From Cherax quadricarinatus (Eukaryota; Arthropoda; Malacostraca; Decapoda; Parastacidae), in contig NC_091303.1 of NCBI RefSeq assembly GCF_038502225.1, positions 24,986,300 to 25,050,299 of the forward strand: 64,000 bases of DNA, written 5' to 3'. Position 1 is the first letter of the stretch; every line of letters begins with the position of its first letter. The notes beneath the pieces were generated by a model. It worked only from the letters and a program-made list of their open reading frames with translations, did no database searches and had not been told where the DNA came from. Below, in pieces: positions 22,290 through 33,606 of the stretch. A program made the position numbers and the translations under genes.

Positions 22290-23615
22290 AGGTTTTAGTG
22301 GCATTTATGGATTTGAAAAAGGCATATGACAGGGTGGATGCAGAGGGGGGCAATGTAGCAGATGTTCCAAATGTATGGAATAGGGAGTAGGTTATTGGAA
22401 TCAGTGAAGAGTTTTTATGAGGATAGTGAGGCTCAGGTTAGTATGTAGGGGAGAGGGAGATTATTTCCCAGTAAAAGTAGGCATTAGACAAGGATGTGTG
22501 ATGGTTGTTCAGTATATTTACAGACGGAGTTTAAGAGAAGTGAATGCTCAGGTGTTGGCAAGAGGTGTGGAGTTAAAAGATAAAGAATCTAACACAGAGT
22601 GGGAGTTGTCACAATTGCTCTTTGCTGATGACACTGCATTTGGGAGATTCTGAAGAGAAGTTGCAGAGGTTGGTGGATGAGTTTGATAGGGTACATAAAA
22701 CAAGAAAATTAAAAGTGAATACTGGAAAGAGTAAGGTGATGAGGATAACAAAAAAAAAATTAGGTAATGAAAGATTGGATATCAGATTGGAGGGAGAGAG
22801 AATGGAGACGATGAATGTATTCTTATATTTAGGAGTGGACATATCATCAGATGGGTCTATGAAAGATGACGTGAATCATAGAACTGATGAGTGGAAAAAT
22901 GTGAGTGGTGCATTGAGGAGTCTATGGAGACAAAGAACTTTGTTCATGGAAGCAAAGAGGGGAATGTATGAGAGTATAGTTATACCAATGCTCTTATATG
23001 AGGAGAAGGCTGGAGGCAGTGGAGATGTCATGTCTGAGGGCAACATGTGGTGTGAATATAATGCAGGGAATTTGTAGTTTGGAAATTAAGAGGAGGTGCA
23101 GGACTACCAAAACTATTATCCAGAGGGCTGAGGAGGGGTTGTTGAGGTGGTTCAGACATGTAGAGAGGATGGAACAATACAGAATGACCTCGAGTGTGTA
23201 TAAATCTGTAGTGGAGGGAAGTCGGGATCAGGATCAGGGTTGGGGTCGGCCTAGGAAACATTGGAGGGAGGAGGTAAAGGAGGTTTTGTGTGCCAGGGGC
23301 TTTAATTTCCAGCAAGTATGCATGAGCGTGTTAGATAGGAGTGAATGGAGACAAATGGTTTTTAGGACTTTATGTGCTGTTGGAGTGTGAGCAAGGTAAC
23401 ATTTATGAAGGGATTTCAGGGAAACTTGCAGGCCAGACTTGAATCCTGGAGATGGGAAGTACAGTGCCTGCACTCCGAAGGAGTTGTGTTAATGTTGCAG
23501 TTTTATAACTGTAGTGTAAGTGTGCCTCTGGCAAGACAGTGATGGAGTGACTGACGGCAAAAGTTTTTCTTTTTTAGGCCACCCTACCTTGGTGGGAAAC
23601 TGCTGATGTGCTAAT
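22290..23615 (+). mobile_element. LINE-2fam-B copy D, 5'-truncated and broken
   Basis: Starts in AFMDLKKAYDRVD immediately after the A-rich tail of copy C and runs through broken frames (22417-22653, 22622-23077, 22998-23390) to its own 3' UTR. Frameshifts occur near 22390, 22640 and 23000. SRDQDQGWGRPRKHW shows local expansion of the GRGRPRKGW stretch. Confidence 0.85.
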
Positions 23616-23621
23616 AAAAAA

Positions 23622-24030
23622 ATAAAAATAATACAGTTGCTTTACACAATGGTAAAATTGTCAGTGTCCTTTCTTTCTGTCTCATAAATACACAAGATGA
23701 CAGGTAAATCTTGCTATCTCTACTTACACTTAGGTCATGCATGCATGGTTTGTTGTATATGTATATACACTCATCTGAGTTTTCTTTTATTTTCTTAATA
23801 TTTCTTGTCCTTATTTATTTATTTTCATTTCTATGGGAAAGTGGAAAAGAATCCTTCCTGCATAAGCCTTGCATGCTGTAAGAGGTGACTAAAATGCTTG
23901 GAGCAAGGGGCTAGTAACCCCTTTTCATGTATAAATCACCAAATGTAAAAAGAGGAAACACCTTCTTTTTTTTTTGGGGGGGGGGATCATCCTTCCTTGG
24001 TGGGAGAGAGCCAGTGTGTTAAAAATAAGA
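23622..24030 (+). mobile_element. LINE-2fam-tailed SINE, older copy
   Basis: The same order as at 20278-20742 (tttacacaatggtaaaattg, gtctcataaatacacaag, gaatccttcctgcataagcc, ggggctagtaacccc) to a 3' end ccttccttggtgggagagagcc. The G-run before the 3' end (23977-23986) marks the junction between the 5' part and the LINE-like tail. Confidence 0.8.
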
Positions 24031-24044
24031 ATAATAATAATAAT

Positions 24045-24383
24045 TCAGCCTCTCTTCACTTAGTGACGTACTCGTTTAACAATGACTCGGGCCTACAACA
24101 GGCTCTCTGACCACTATGCATAACTACACACAGCCTCTCCTCGCTTAATAATGGAGATAGGGGCCTAAGACCCAGTCAGTAAAGGAATTTGTCACTAATC
24201 GAGGAATTACCCTTTACTGACACTTCAATAGTGTCACCACCCAAAATTAAAACATTCAGTTTTATGTTTGCTGGAAAATTCGTTTCAATATGTTTATTAT
24301 TAACTGTAATTCAACATGAAATAGGTCAGTGACTAACTTCCGAGATATTCCAGGAAACGTGTGCATGGCTGATTACTTTGGAA

Positions 24384-24418
<35 letters not shown>

Positions 24419-25140
24419 AATCGCACTTTTTTTTCAGTCTTTGCATAGAGTAAGAGTGATCTTATATAGTTACCCTTCAGGTGTGTAATGTTTTCTGTAA
24501 TGGTAGCGGTCACTTTTTTTTTAGCCCTCCCCACCCTCCACCCTTCAATACCTCTTTATGTAATGTCAGTTTTTATTAATTCGGGCATCTTTATCATGCT
24601 TCTACATTATTTATGTTATACCCAATATTATTCTGGAATAAAGAGTGCCATGAACTTACACTTCCATATGTCATGTTGAAGCATGAGTTACTGAGAGACC
24701 CTGCTCGAGCCTTCTCCCTCTCTCTCATATAGTCCAGCAAACCCTCCGGTACCTCTCCATATACTATGTCAGTTTTTATTAATTTGGGCGTCTTTTTTCG
24801 TGCTTCCGCTGCTTAGTTATTATGACTTGAAATCCTGTCAATGCTTTCACTGCCTCTTTCACTCTATCTTTATCCTTCAAGATAGTGGAAATGGTAGAAT
24901 GAGCCAACTTCAAGTCATCAGCTATCACTTGCACTTTCTTACCAGCTTCATACTCATTTATAATCTTCATTTTCAGCTCACAGTAAAGTGCTAATTTGTA
25001 CAAATATGTAGTCTAGGAGACAGTGAAAGCTAATGTACTGAGTGGCTGTAGGAAGGAGTCTGAGATACTTGACACAGAGATGCATTGCTGCCTGTTTCCA
25101 TGACCCAAGTTCTCATATGCCATAAAACAGACTAGGGGAA
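24045..25140. other. Degenerate DNA-transposon region
   Basis: cagcctctcttcacttag (24050) and cagcctctcctcgcttaa (24135) look like MITE ends. A segment with cagtttttattaattcggg is present twice (24567 and 24770). A poly-T of 30 bp lies at 24386-24414. Holds the transposase fragment described separately. Confidence 0.45.
24779..25003 (-). pseudogene. Tigger/pogo transposase N-terminal fragment
   Basis: Reads KMKIINEYEAGKKVQVIADD, then LAHSTISTILKDKDRVKEAV: a CENP-B/psq-type helix-turn-helix, parallel to MKKELIAKYESGVRVSELVR and QSTISTIATRKMAIKEAV in the Tigger copy at 42513. The DNA-binding half only; no catalytic domain follows. Confidence 0.75.
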
Positions 25141-25169
25141 GAACCTGAATTATTGAACTCAGTGAACAT

Positions 25170-25173
25170 GTCG

Positions 25174-25229
<56 letters not shown>

Positions 25230-25230
25230 C
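25170..25230. repeat. (AAT)n microsatellite
   Basis: About 19 uninterrupted AAT units, next to the 23-bp inverted repeat at 25247-25316. Confidence 0.97.
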
Positions 25231-25246
25231 TTAAAAATAATAATCA

Positions 25247-25316
25247 CTCTGGAGTGGTTTAAATGTCATACATATTTTGTACAGATTTGGTAGATGACAT
25301 TTAAACCACTCCAGAG
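25247..25316. repeat. Perfect 23-bp inverted repeat
   Basis: CTCTGGAGTGGTTTAAATG onward at 25247-25269 is exactly complementary to 25294-25316, with a 24-base spacer. A decayed relative lies at 37795-37855, also between a LINE-2fam-A end and an (ATT)n array. Confidence 0.93.
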
Positions 25317-25334
25317 CAACTATTATTATTATTA

Positions 25335-28300
25335 CTTTTTTTTTTCAACAAGTCGGCCGTCTCCCACTGAGGCAGGATGACCCAAAAAGAAAGAAAATCC
25401 CCAACAAGAAAAAACTTTCATCATCATTCAACACTTTCACCTCATTCACACATAATCACTGTTTTTGCAGAGGTGCCCAGAACACAACAGTTTAGAAGTA
25501 CATGTATATACATATAAAAATACACACTATATCACTCCAAACTGTTAATATCACAAACCCCTCCTCTAGAGTGCAGGCATTGTACTTCCCATTTCCAGGA
25601 CTCAAGTCCGGTTATATAAAATAACTGGTTTCCCTGAATCAGTTCACTAAATATTACCCTGCTCACACTCCAACAGCTCGTCAGGTCCCAAATACTATTT
25701 GTCTCCATTCACTCCTATTTAACATGCTCACGCATGCTTGCTGGAAGTCCAAACCCCTCGCCCACAACACCTCCTTTACCCCCTCCCTCCAGCCTTTTCG
25801 AGGACGACCCCTTCCCCGCCTTCCTTCCCCTACAGATTTATACGCTCTCCATGTCATACTACTTTGATCAATTCTCTCTAAATGACCAAACCACCTCAAC
25901 AACCCCTCTTCAGCCCTCTGACTAATACTTTTATTAACTCCACACCTTCTCCTAATTTCCACACTCAGAATTTTCTGCATAATATTTACACCACACATTG
26001 CCCTTAGACAGGACATCTCCACTGCCTCCAACTGCCTCCTCACTGCAGCATTTACAACACAAGCTTCACACCCATATAAGAGTGTTGGTACTACTATACT
26101 TTCATACATTTCCTTCTTTGCCTCCATAGATAACATTTTTTGCCTCCACATATACCTCAATACACCACTCACCTTTTTCCCTTCATCAATTCTATGATTA
26201 ACCTCATCCTTCATAAATCCATCCACCCACACGTCAACTCCCAGACATCTGAAAACCTTCACTTCTTCCATACTCCTCCCCAATTTGATATCAAATTTTT
26301 CTTTATCTAAATCATTTGATACTCTCATCACCTTACTCTTTTCTATGCTCACTTCAACTTTCTACCTTTACACACACTCCCAAATTCGTCCACTAACCTT
26401 TGCAATTTTTCTTTAGAATCTCCCATAAGCACAGTATCATCAGCAAAAAGTAACTGTCACTTCCCATTTTGTATTTAATTCCCCATAATTTAATCCCACC
26501 CCATCTATAAATATATTAAACAACCATGGTGGCATTACACATCCCTGTCTAAGACCTACTTTTACTGGGAAATAGTCTCCCTCTCTTCTACACACCCTAA
26601 CCTGAGCCTCACTAGCCTCATAAAAACTCTTTACAGCATTTAGTAACTTACCACCTATTCCATATACTTGCAACATCTGCCACATTGCTTCCCTATCCAC
26701 TCTCATCATATGCCTTTTCTAAATCCATAAATGCAATAAAAACTTCCCTACCTTTATCTAAATGCTGCTCACATATATGCTTCAATGTAAACACTTGATC
26801 TACACATCCCTTACCCACTCTAAAACCTCCATGCTCATCCTCAATTCTACAGTCTGTCTTACCTCTAATTCTTTCAATAATAGCCCTACCGTACACTTTT
26901 CCTGATATACTCAGTAAACTAATTCCTCTATAATTTTTACAATCTCTTTTGTCCCCCTTCCCTTTATATAAAGGGACTATACACACCCTCTGCCAATCCC
27001 TAGGTACCTTCCCCTCTTTCATACATTTATTAAACAAAAATACCAACCATTCCAACACTATATCCCCCCTGCTTTTAACATTTCTGTCATGATCTCATCA
27101 GTTCTAGCTGCTTTACCCCCTTTCATTTTATGTAATGCCTCACGCACCTCCCCACACACTCACATCCTGCTCTTCACTCCTAAAAGATGGTATACCTCCA
27201 TGGCCAGTGCATGAAATTACCGCCTCCCTTTCTTTGTCGACATTTGAAAGTTCCTCAAAATATTCTTGCCATCTATCCAAAACCTCCACCTCCCCATCTA
27301 CTAACTCCCCTCCTCTGTTTTTACCTGACACATCCATTTGTTCCCTAGGCTTTCTTAACTTGTTTAACTCACTCCAAATTTCTTTCTTATTTTCATTAAA
27401 ATTTCTTGACAGTACCTCTCCCACTCTATCATCCACTCTCCTTTTTGCACTCTCTCACCACTCTCTTCACCTTTCTTTTACTCTTCATATACTCTGCTCT
27501 TCTTATAACACTTCTGCTTTGTAAATACCTCTCATAAGCTAACTTTTTCTCTTTTATCACACCCTTTACTTCATCATTCCACCAATCACTCCTCTTTTCT
27601 CCTGCCCCCACCCTCCTATAACCACAAACTTCTGCCCCACATTCTAATAATGCATTTTTAAAACTATTCCAACCCTCTTAACCCCATCCCCCTCCACTAC
27701 TCATACCTGCACCAGCCCACCTTTCTGCCAATAGTTGCTTATATTTCACCCGAATTTCCTCCTCCTTTAGTTTATACATTTTCACCTCCCTCTTACCCCA
27801 TCTACCTCTTACTCTAACAACTAGATAATGATCCAATATATCAGTTGCCCCTCTATAAATGTGTACATCCTGGAGCCTACCCATCAACCTTTTATCCACC
27901 AATACATAATCTAACAAACTACTTTCATTACGTTCTACATCATACCTTGTATATTTATTTATCCTCTTTTTCATAAAATATGTATTACTTATTACCAAAC
28001 GTCTTTCTACACATAGCTCAATTAAAGGCTCTCCATTTTCACTTACCTTGGCACCCCAAATTTACCTACTACTCCCTCCACAACATTTTTACCCACTTTA
28101 GCATTAAAATGCCCAACCACAAGTACTCTCACCCTTGGTTCAAAACTCCCCACGCATTAACTCAACATTTCCCAAAATCTCTCTCTCTCCTCTATACGTA
28201 CTTCTCTCTTCCCCAGGTGCATATACACTTACTATAACCCACTACTCACATCCAATCTTTATTTTACTCCACATAATCCTTGAATTAATACATTTATAGT

Positions 28301-28848
28301 CCCTCTTTTCCTGCCATAGCTTATCCTTCAACATTATTGCTACTCCTTCTTTAGCTCTAACTCTATTAGAAACCCCTGACCTAATCCCATTTATTCCTCT
28401 CCACTGAAACTCACCCACCCCCTTCAGCTTTGTTTCACTTAAAGCCAGGACATCCAGCTTCTTCTCATTCATAACATCCACAATCATCTCTTTCTTATCA
28501 TTTGCACAACATCCATGCACATTTAGACTTCCCACTTTGACAATTTTCTTATTCTTTTTTGTAATTATTACAGGAAAAGGGGTTACTAGCCCATTGTTCC
28601 CGGCATTTTTAGTTGACTTTTACAACACGCGTGGTTTACGGAGGAAAGATTCTTATTCCACTTCCCCATGGATATAAAAGAAAAAGTAATTAGAACAAGA
28701 ACTAAGATAAAATCAAAGAAAACTCAGATGAGTTTGTATAAATAAACGTGTAGTGTGACCTAAGTGTAAGTAGAAGTAGCAATTCGTACCTGTAATCTTG
28801 CATATTTATGAGACAGACAAAAGACACCAGCAATCCTACCATCATGTT
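25335..28848 (-). mobile_element. LINE-2fam-A copy E, near full length with 5' UTR
   Basis: 3' end at 25335-25680, C-terminal domain 25681-26352, RT pieces 26440-26709 and 26693-27058, linker 27140-27611, endonuclease 27678-28535, 5' UTR 28556-28848. The 5' UTR (tagtaaccccttttcctg read in reverse, then the segment with agcatgtttatgagacag) is the same sequence as the 5' part of the SINE family. The ORF is broken by several indels and by a deletion near 26500 in front of the IFIDGV motif. Head-to-head with copy F. Confidence 0.9.
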
Positions 28849-29268
28849 AAATAATTAACATCCACATACCTTGTTCACTGAGTTTAATCATTTATTAAGT
28901 TGCCATGAGTGAGTGTAAAAAGGAAGCTTGTATTTGTTTTACATGATGGTAGAATTGCTGGTGTCTTTTATCTGTCTCATAAACATGCAAGATTTCAGGT
29001 ACATCTTGCTACTTCTACTCACACTTAGGTCACACTACACATACATGTACACATTTATATATACACACTCATCTGAGTTTTCTTTGATTTTGTCTTAATA
29101 GTTCTTGTTCTTATTGCTTTTCCTTTTATATCCAATGGGGAAGTGGAATAAGAATCTTTCCTCTGTAAGCCATGTGTGTTGTAAAAGTCAGCTAAAATGC
29201 CTGGAACAATGGGCTAGTAACCCCTTCCTATATAGCCTACTAAAAAGAAAAAGAAGAAAACTGTCAAA

Positions 29269-29861
29269 GTGGGATGTTTGAATCTGCATGGATGTTGTGC
29301 GAATGATAAGAAAGAGATGATTGTGGATGTAATGAATGAGAAGAAGCTGGATGTCCTGGCTTTAAGTGAAATAAAGCTGAAGGGAGTGGGAGAGTTTCAG
29401 TGGAGAGGAATAAATGGGATTAGGTCAGGGGTTTCAAATAGAGTTAGAGCTAAAGAAGGAATAGCAATAATGTTGAAGGATAAGTTATGGCAGGAAAAGA
29501 AGGAATATAAATGTATAAATTCAAGGACTATGTGGAGTAAAATAAGGGTTGGATGTGAAAAGTGGGTTATAGTAAGCTTTATGCACTTGGAGAAGAGAGA
29601 AGTGTAGAGGAGAGAGAGAGATTTTGGGAAATGCTGAGTGAGTGTGTGGGGAGTTTTGAACCTAGTGAGAGAGTACTTGTGATTGGGGATCTCAATGCTA
29701 AAGTGGGTAAAAATGTTGTGGAGGGACTAGTAGGTAAATTTGGGGTGCCAGGGGCAAATGAAAATGGGGAGCCTTTAATTGAGCTATGTATAGAAAGAGG
29801 TTTGGTAATAAGTAATATATATTTTATGAAAAAGAGAATAAGTATACAAGGTATGATATAG
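29269..29861 (+). pseudogene. LINE-2fam-A copy F endonuclease, frameshifted
   Basis: Frame 1 (29269-29607) encodes MGCLNLHGCCANDKKEM and LALSEIKLKGVGEFQW, in which the usual SETK is SEIK (Thr to Ile). Frame 2 (29562-29861) continues with VLVIGDLNAKVGKN. The metal-binding Glu is retained in SEIK, but the break near 29580 stops translation. Confidence 0.8.
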
Positions 29862-30402
29862 CATGTAATGAAAGTAATTTGTTAGATTATGTATTGGTGG
29901 ATAAAAGGTTGATGGGTCGGGTTCAGGATGTACATGTTAATAGAGGGGCAATTGATATATCGGATCATTATTTAGTCGTAGCTACAGTTAGAGTAAGAGG
30001 TAGATGGGACAAAAGGAAAATGGTAACAGCAAGTAAGAGAGAGGTGTAAGTGTATAAACTTGGAGAGGAGGAAGTTATGGTGAGATATAAGCAACTATTG
30101 GCAGAAAGGTGGGCTAGTGCAAATATGAGTAGTGGGGGGGGGGGTTGAAAAGGGTTGGAATAGTTTAAAAAATGCAGTATTAGAATGTGGGGCAGAGGTT
30201 TGTGGTTATAGGGGGGTGGGTGCAGGAGGAAAGAGGAGTGATTGGCAGAATGATGAAGTAAAGGGTGTGATAAAAGAGGAAAAAGACAGATTATGAGAGG
30301 CTTTTACAAAGCAGAAGTGTTATAAGAAGAGCAGAGTATATGACAAGTAAAAGAAAACTGAAGAGAGTTTACCTGGAGTTTACCTGGAGAGAGTTCTGGG
30401 GG

Positions 30403-32103
30403 TCAACGCCCCCGCGGCCCGGTCTGTGACCAGGCCTCCTGGTGGATCAGAGCCTGATCAACCAGGCTGTTACTGCTGGCTGCATGCAAACCAACGTACG
30501 AGCCACAGCCCGGCTGGTCAGGAACAGACTTTAGGTGCTTGTCCAGTGCCAGCTTGAAGACTGCCAGGGGTCTGTTGGTAATCCCCCTGATGTATGCTGG
30601 GAGGCAGTTGAACAGTCTCGGACCCCTGACACTTATTGTATGGTCTCTTAACGTGCTAGTGACACCCCTGCTTTTCATTGGGGGGATGTTGCATCGTCTG
30701 CCAAGTCTTTTGCTTTTGTAGTGAGTGATTTTCGTGTGCAAGTTCGGTACTAGTCCCTCTAGGATTTTCCAGGTGTATATAATCATGTATCTCTCCCGCC
30801 TGCATTCCAGGGAATACAGGTTTAGGAACCTCAAGCGCTCCCAGTAATTGAGGTGTTTTATCTCCGTTATGCGTGCCGTGAAGGTTCTCTGTACATTTTC
30901 TAGGTCAGCAATTTCACCTGCCTTGAAAGGTGCTGTTAGTGTGCAGCAATATTCCAGCCTAGATAGAACAAGTGACCTGAAGAGTGTCATCATGGGCTTG
31001 GCATCCCTAGTTTTGAAGGTTCTCATTATCCATCCTGTCATTTTTCTAGCAGATGCGATTGATACAATGTTATGGTCCTTGAAGGTGAGATCCTCAGACA
31101 TGATCACTCCCAGGTCTTTGACGTAGGTGTTTCGCTCTATTTTGTGGCCAGAATTTGTTTTGTACTCTGATGAAGATTTAATTTCCTCATGTTTACCATA
31201 TCTGAGTAATTGAAATTTCTCATCGTTGAACTTCATATTGTTTTCTGCAGCCCACTGAAAGATTTGGTTGATGTCCGCCTGGAGCCTTGCAGTGTCTGCA
31301 ATGGAGGACACTGTCATGCAGATTCGGGTGTCATCTGCAAAGGAAGACACGGTGCTGTGGCTGACATCCTTGTCTATGTCGGATATGAGGATGAGGAACA
31401 AGATGGGAGCGAGTACTGTGCCTTGTGGAACAGAGCTTTTCACCGTAGCTGCCTCGGACTTTACTCTGTTGACGACTACTCTCTGTGTTCTGTTAGTAAG
31501 GAAATTATAGATCCATCGACCGACTTTTCCTGTTATTCCTTTAGCACACATTTTGTGCGCTATTACGCCATGGTCACACTTGTCGAAGGCTTTTGCAAAG
31601 TCTGTATATATTACATCTGCATTCTTTTTGTCTTCCAGTGCATCTAGGACCTTGTCGTAGTGATCCAATAGTTGAGACAGACAGAAGCGACCTGTTCTAA
31701 ACCCATGTTGCCCTGGGTTGTGTAGCTGATGGGTTTCTAGATGGGTGGTGATCTTGCTTCTTAGGACCCTTTCAAAGATTTTTATGATATGGGATGTTAG
31801 TGCTATCGGTCTGTAGTTCTTTGCTGTTGCTTTACTGCCCCCTTTGTGGAGTGGGGCTATGTCTGTTGTTTTTAGTAACTGTGGGACAACCCCCGTGTCC
31901 ATGCTCCCTCTCCATAGGATGGAAAAGGCTCGTGATAGGGGCTTCTTGCAGTTCTTGATGAACACGGAGTTCCATGAGTCTGGCCCTGGGGCAGAGTGCA
32001 TGGGCAGGTCATTTATCGCCTGTTCAAAGTCATTTGGCGTCAGAATAACATCGGATAGGCTTGTGTTAACCGAATTCTGTGGATCTCTCATAAAAAAATT
32101 CAT
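30403..32103 (-). CDS. LINE-3fam ORF2 reverse transcriptase
   Basis: A 566-residue open frame without a stop. It starts inside ORF2 (MNFFMRDPQNSVNTSLS) and holds NYRPIALTSHIIKIFERVL, GQHGFRTGRFCLSQLLDHYD, the RT palm TDFAKAFDKCDHGVI, SSVPQGTVLAPILFLILISD and the catalytic FADD in SSFADDTRICMTV. A CR1/jockey-type tail follows: VLSRLEYCCTLTAPF and ERLRFLNLYSLECRRERYMI. The last residues run into the 3' UTR-like segment near 30403-30480. The N-terminal part of ORF2 is in another frame (32066-32539), so this is part of a broken protein. Best preserved RT of this family here. Confidence 0.88.
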   Translation of the reverse strand: MNFFMRDPQNSVNTSLSDVILTPNDFEQAINDLPMHSAPGPDSWNSVFIKNCKKPLSRAFSILWRGSMDTGVVPQLLKTTDIAPLHKGGSKATAKNYRPIALTSHIIKIFERVLRSKITTHLETHQLHNPGQHGFRTGRFCLSQLLDHYDKVLDALEDKKNADVIYTDFAKAFDKCDHGVIAHKMCAKGITGKVGRWIYNFLTNRTQRVVVNRVKSEAATVKSSVPQGTVLAPILFLILISDIDKDVSHSTVSSFADDTRICMTVSSIADTARLQADINQIFQWAAENNMKFNDEKFQLLRYGKHEEIKSSSEYKTNSGHKIERNTYVKDLGVIMSEDLTFKDHNIVSIASARKMTGWIMRTFKTRDAKPMMTLFRSLVLSRLEYCCTLTAPFKAGEIADLENVQRTFTARITEIKHLNYWERLRFLNLYSLECRRERYMIIYTWKILEGLVPNLHTKITHYKSKRLGRRCNIPPMKSRGVTSTLRDHTISVRGPRLFNCLPAYIRGITNRPLAVFKLALDKHLKSVPDQPGCGSYVGLHAASSNSLVDQALIHQEAWSQTGPRGR

Positions 32104-32539
32104 TTTGATCTTCGACTCTCAGTCTGGTTAGCGGCTTGCTAAAAACTGAGTCATAATGGGACTTGAGTAGCTCACTCATTTCCTTGCTGTCATCTGTGTA
32201 GGACCCATCTTGTTTAAGTAGGGGCCCAATACTGGACGTTGTTCTCGACTTTGATTTGGCATAGGAGAAGAAATACTTTGGGTTTCTTTCGATTTCATTT
32301 ATGGCTTTTAGTTCTTCCCGCGATTCCTGACTCCTATAAGATTCCTTTAGCTTAAGTTCGATGCTTGCTATTTCTCTGACCAGTGTCTCCCTACGCATTT
32401 CAGATATATTGACCTCTTTTAGCCGCTCTGTTATTCTTTTCCATCGCCTGTAAAGGGAGCGCCTGTCTCTTTCTATTTTACATCTACTCCTCGTTTTCCT
32501 TAGAGGAATAAGCCTTGTGCATACATCGAGTGCCACCAA
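32066..32539 (-). pseudogene. LINE-3fam ORF2 linker between endonuclease and RT
   Basis: A 157-residue open fragment rich in Arg, Lys and Glu (KIERDRRSLYRRWKRITERL), predicted helical. It reads into YFFSYAKSKSRTTSSIGPLL, the usual lead-in to the RT of CR1/jockey elements. A frameshift near 32090 separates it from the RT frame. Confidence 0.75.
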
Positions 32540-32907
32540 GTTAATCTGTTCTAGGCATAAATCGGGGTCTGTGTTGCTTAGTACGTATATCTTCCCAGCT
32601 TATATCGGTTAGGACTTGGTTTACTTGGTCCCACTTTATGTTTTTGTTATTGAAGTTGAATTTGGTGAATGCTCCCTCGTGACTAATCTCATTATGTCGG
32701 TCTGGGGCTCCACGCATACATGTCTGATCCTCAATTATGTTGTGATCTGAGTATATTGTTTTTGATATGGTGACATTTCTTATCAGATCATCATTGTTAG
32801 TGAAGATGAGGTCTAGTGTATTCTCCAGTCTAGTGGGCTCTATTATTTGCTGGTTTAAATTGAATTTTGTGCAGAGATTTAAAAGCTCGTGTGAGTGTGA
32901 GTTTTCA

Positions 32908-33606
32908 TCAGAGGTTTAAATTGAATTTTGTGCAGAGATTTAAAAGCTCGTGTGAGTGAGAGTTTTCATCAGAGCTGCCTCCTGGTGTTATTACTGCAAC
33001 AATATTATTTGCTATATTCCTCCATTTTAGGTGCCTTAAGTTGAAATCCCCCAGGAACAAGATGTTGGGTGCAGGAGCTGGAACATTTTCCAGACAGTGG
33101 TCAATTTTTAACAGCTGTTCCTGGAATTGCTGGGATGTTGCATCCGGAGGCTTGTAGACTACCACAATGACTAGGTTTTGGTTCTTGACCTTTACTGCTA
33201 AAACTTCCACTACATCATTTGAGACATTAAGCAGTTCTGTGCAAACAAGTGACTCTGCAATGTACAGGCTAACCCCCACCTTTTGCCTGTTCATTCTGTC
33301 ACATCCCACCTTTTGCCTGTTCATTCTGTCACATCTGTATAGGTTGTAACCTGGGATCCATATTTCACTGTCCAAGTGATCCTTTATGTGGGTCTCAGTG
33401 AAAGCCGCGAACATTGCCTTTGCCTCTGCAAGCAGTCCACGGATGAAAGGTATTTTGTTGTTTGTTGCTGGCTTTAGACCCTGTATATTTGCAAAGAAGA
33501 ATGTCATCGGACTGGTGGTATTGTTGGTACTGGGTGGGGATTTTTTTTCCGGCATTAGTATCTGTATCTGTTGGTTTGGAGTGGAGGCCATCGACTGTGG
33601 TTCCAC
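32908..33606 (-). pseudogene. LINE-3fam ORF2 endonuclease, with small internal duplications
   Basis: Starts MEPQSMASTPNQQIQIL at 33606. Apurinic-like endonuclease motifs: FFFANIQGLKPATNNK (metal-site Asn), AAFTETHIKDHLDSEIW (metal-site Glu) and ILFLGDFNLRHLKW (catalytic GDFN). CDRMNRQKVG is present twice (27-bp direct repeat, 33277-33331). A 61-bp direct repeat at 32854-32975 breaks the frame after LNLCTKFNLNL. Confidence 0.85.

Larger units (their letters stand above)
20154..22290 (+). mobile_element. LINE-2fam-B copy C, interrupted by a SINE
   Basis: 20154-20277 encodes the FNKCMEEGKVPRDW region, somewhat mutated. The element is interrupted by the SINE at 20278-20742 and resumes at 20758. 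3' UTR 22024-22290 ends with ccttggtgggaatcggcc and an A-rich tail. The 5' end meets the piggyBac-like element at 20153. Copy D begins directly after the tail. Confidence 0.9.
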
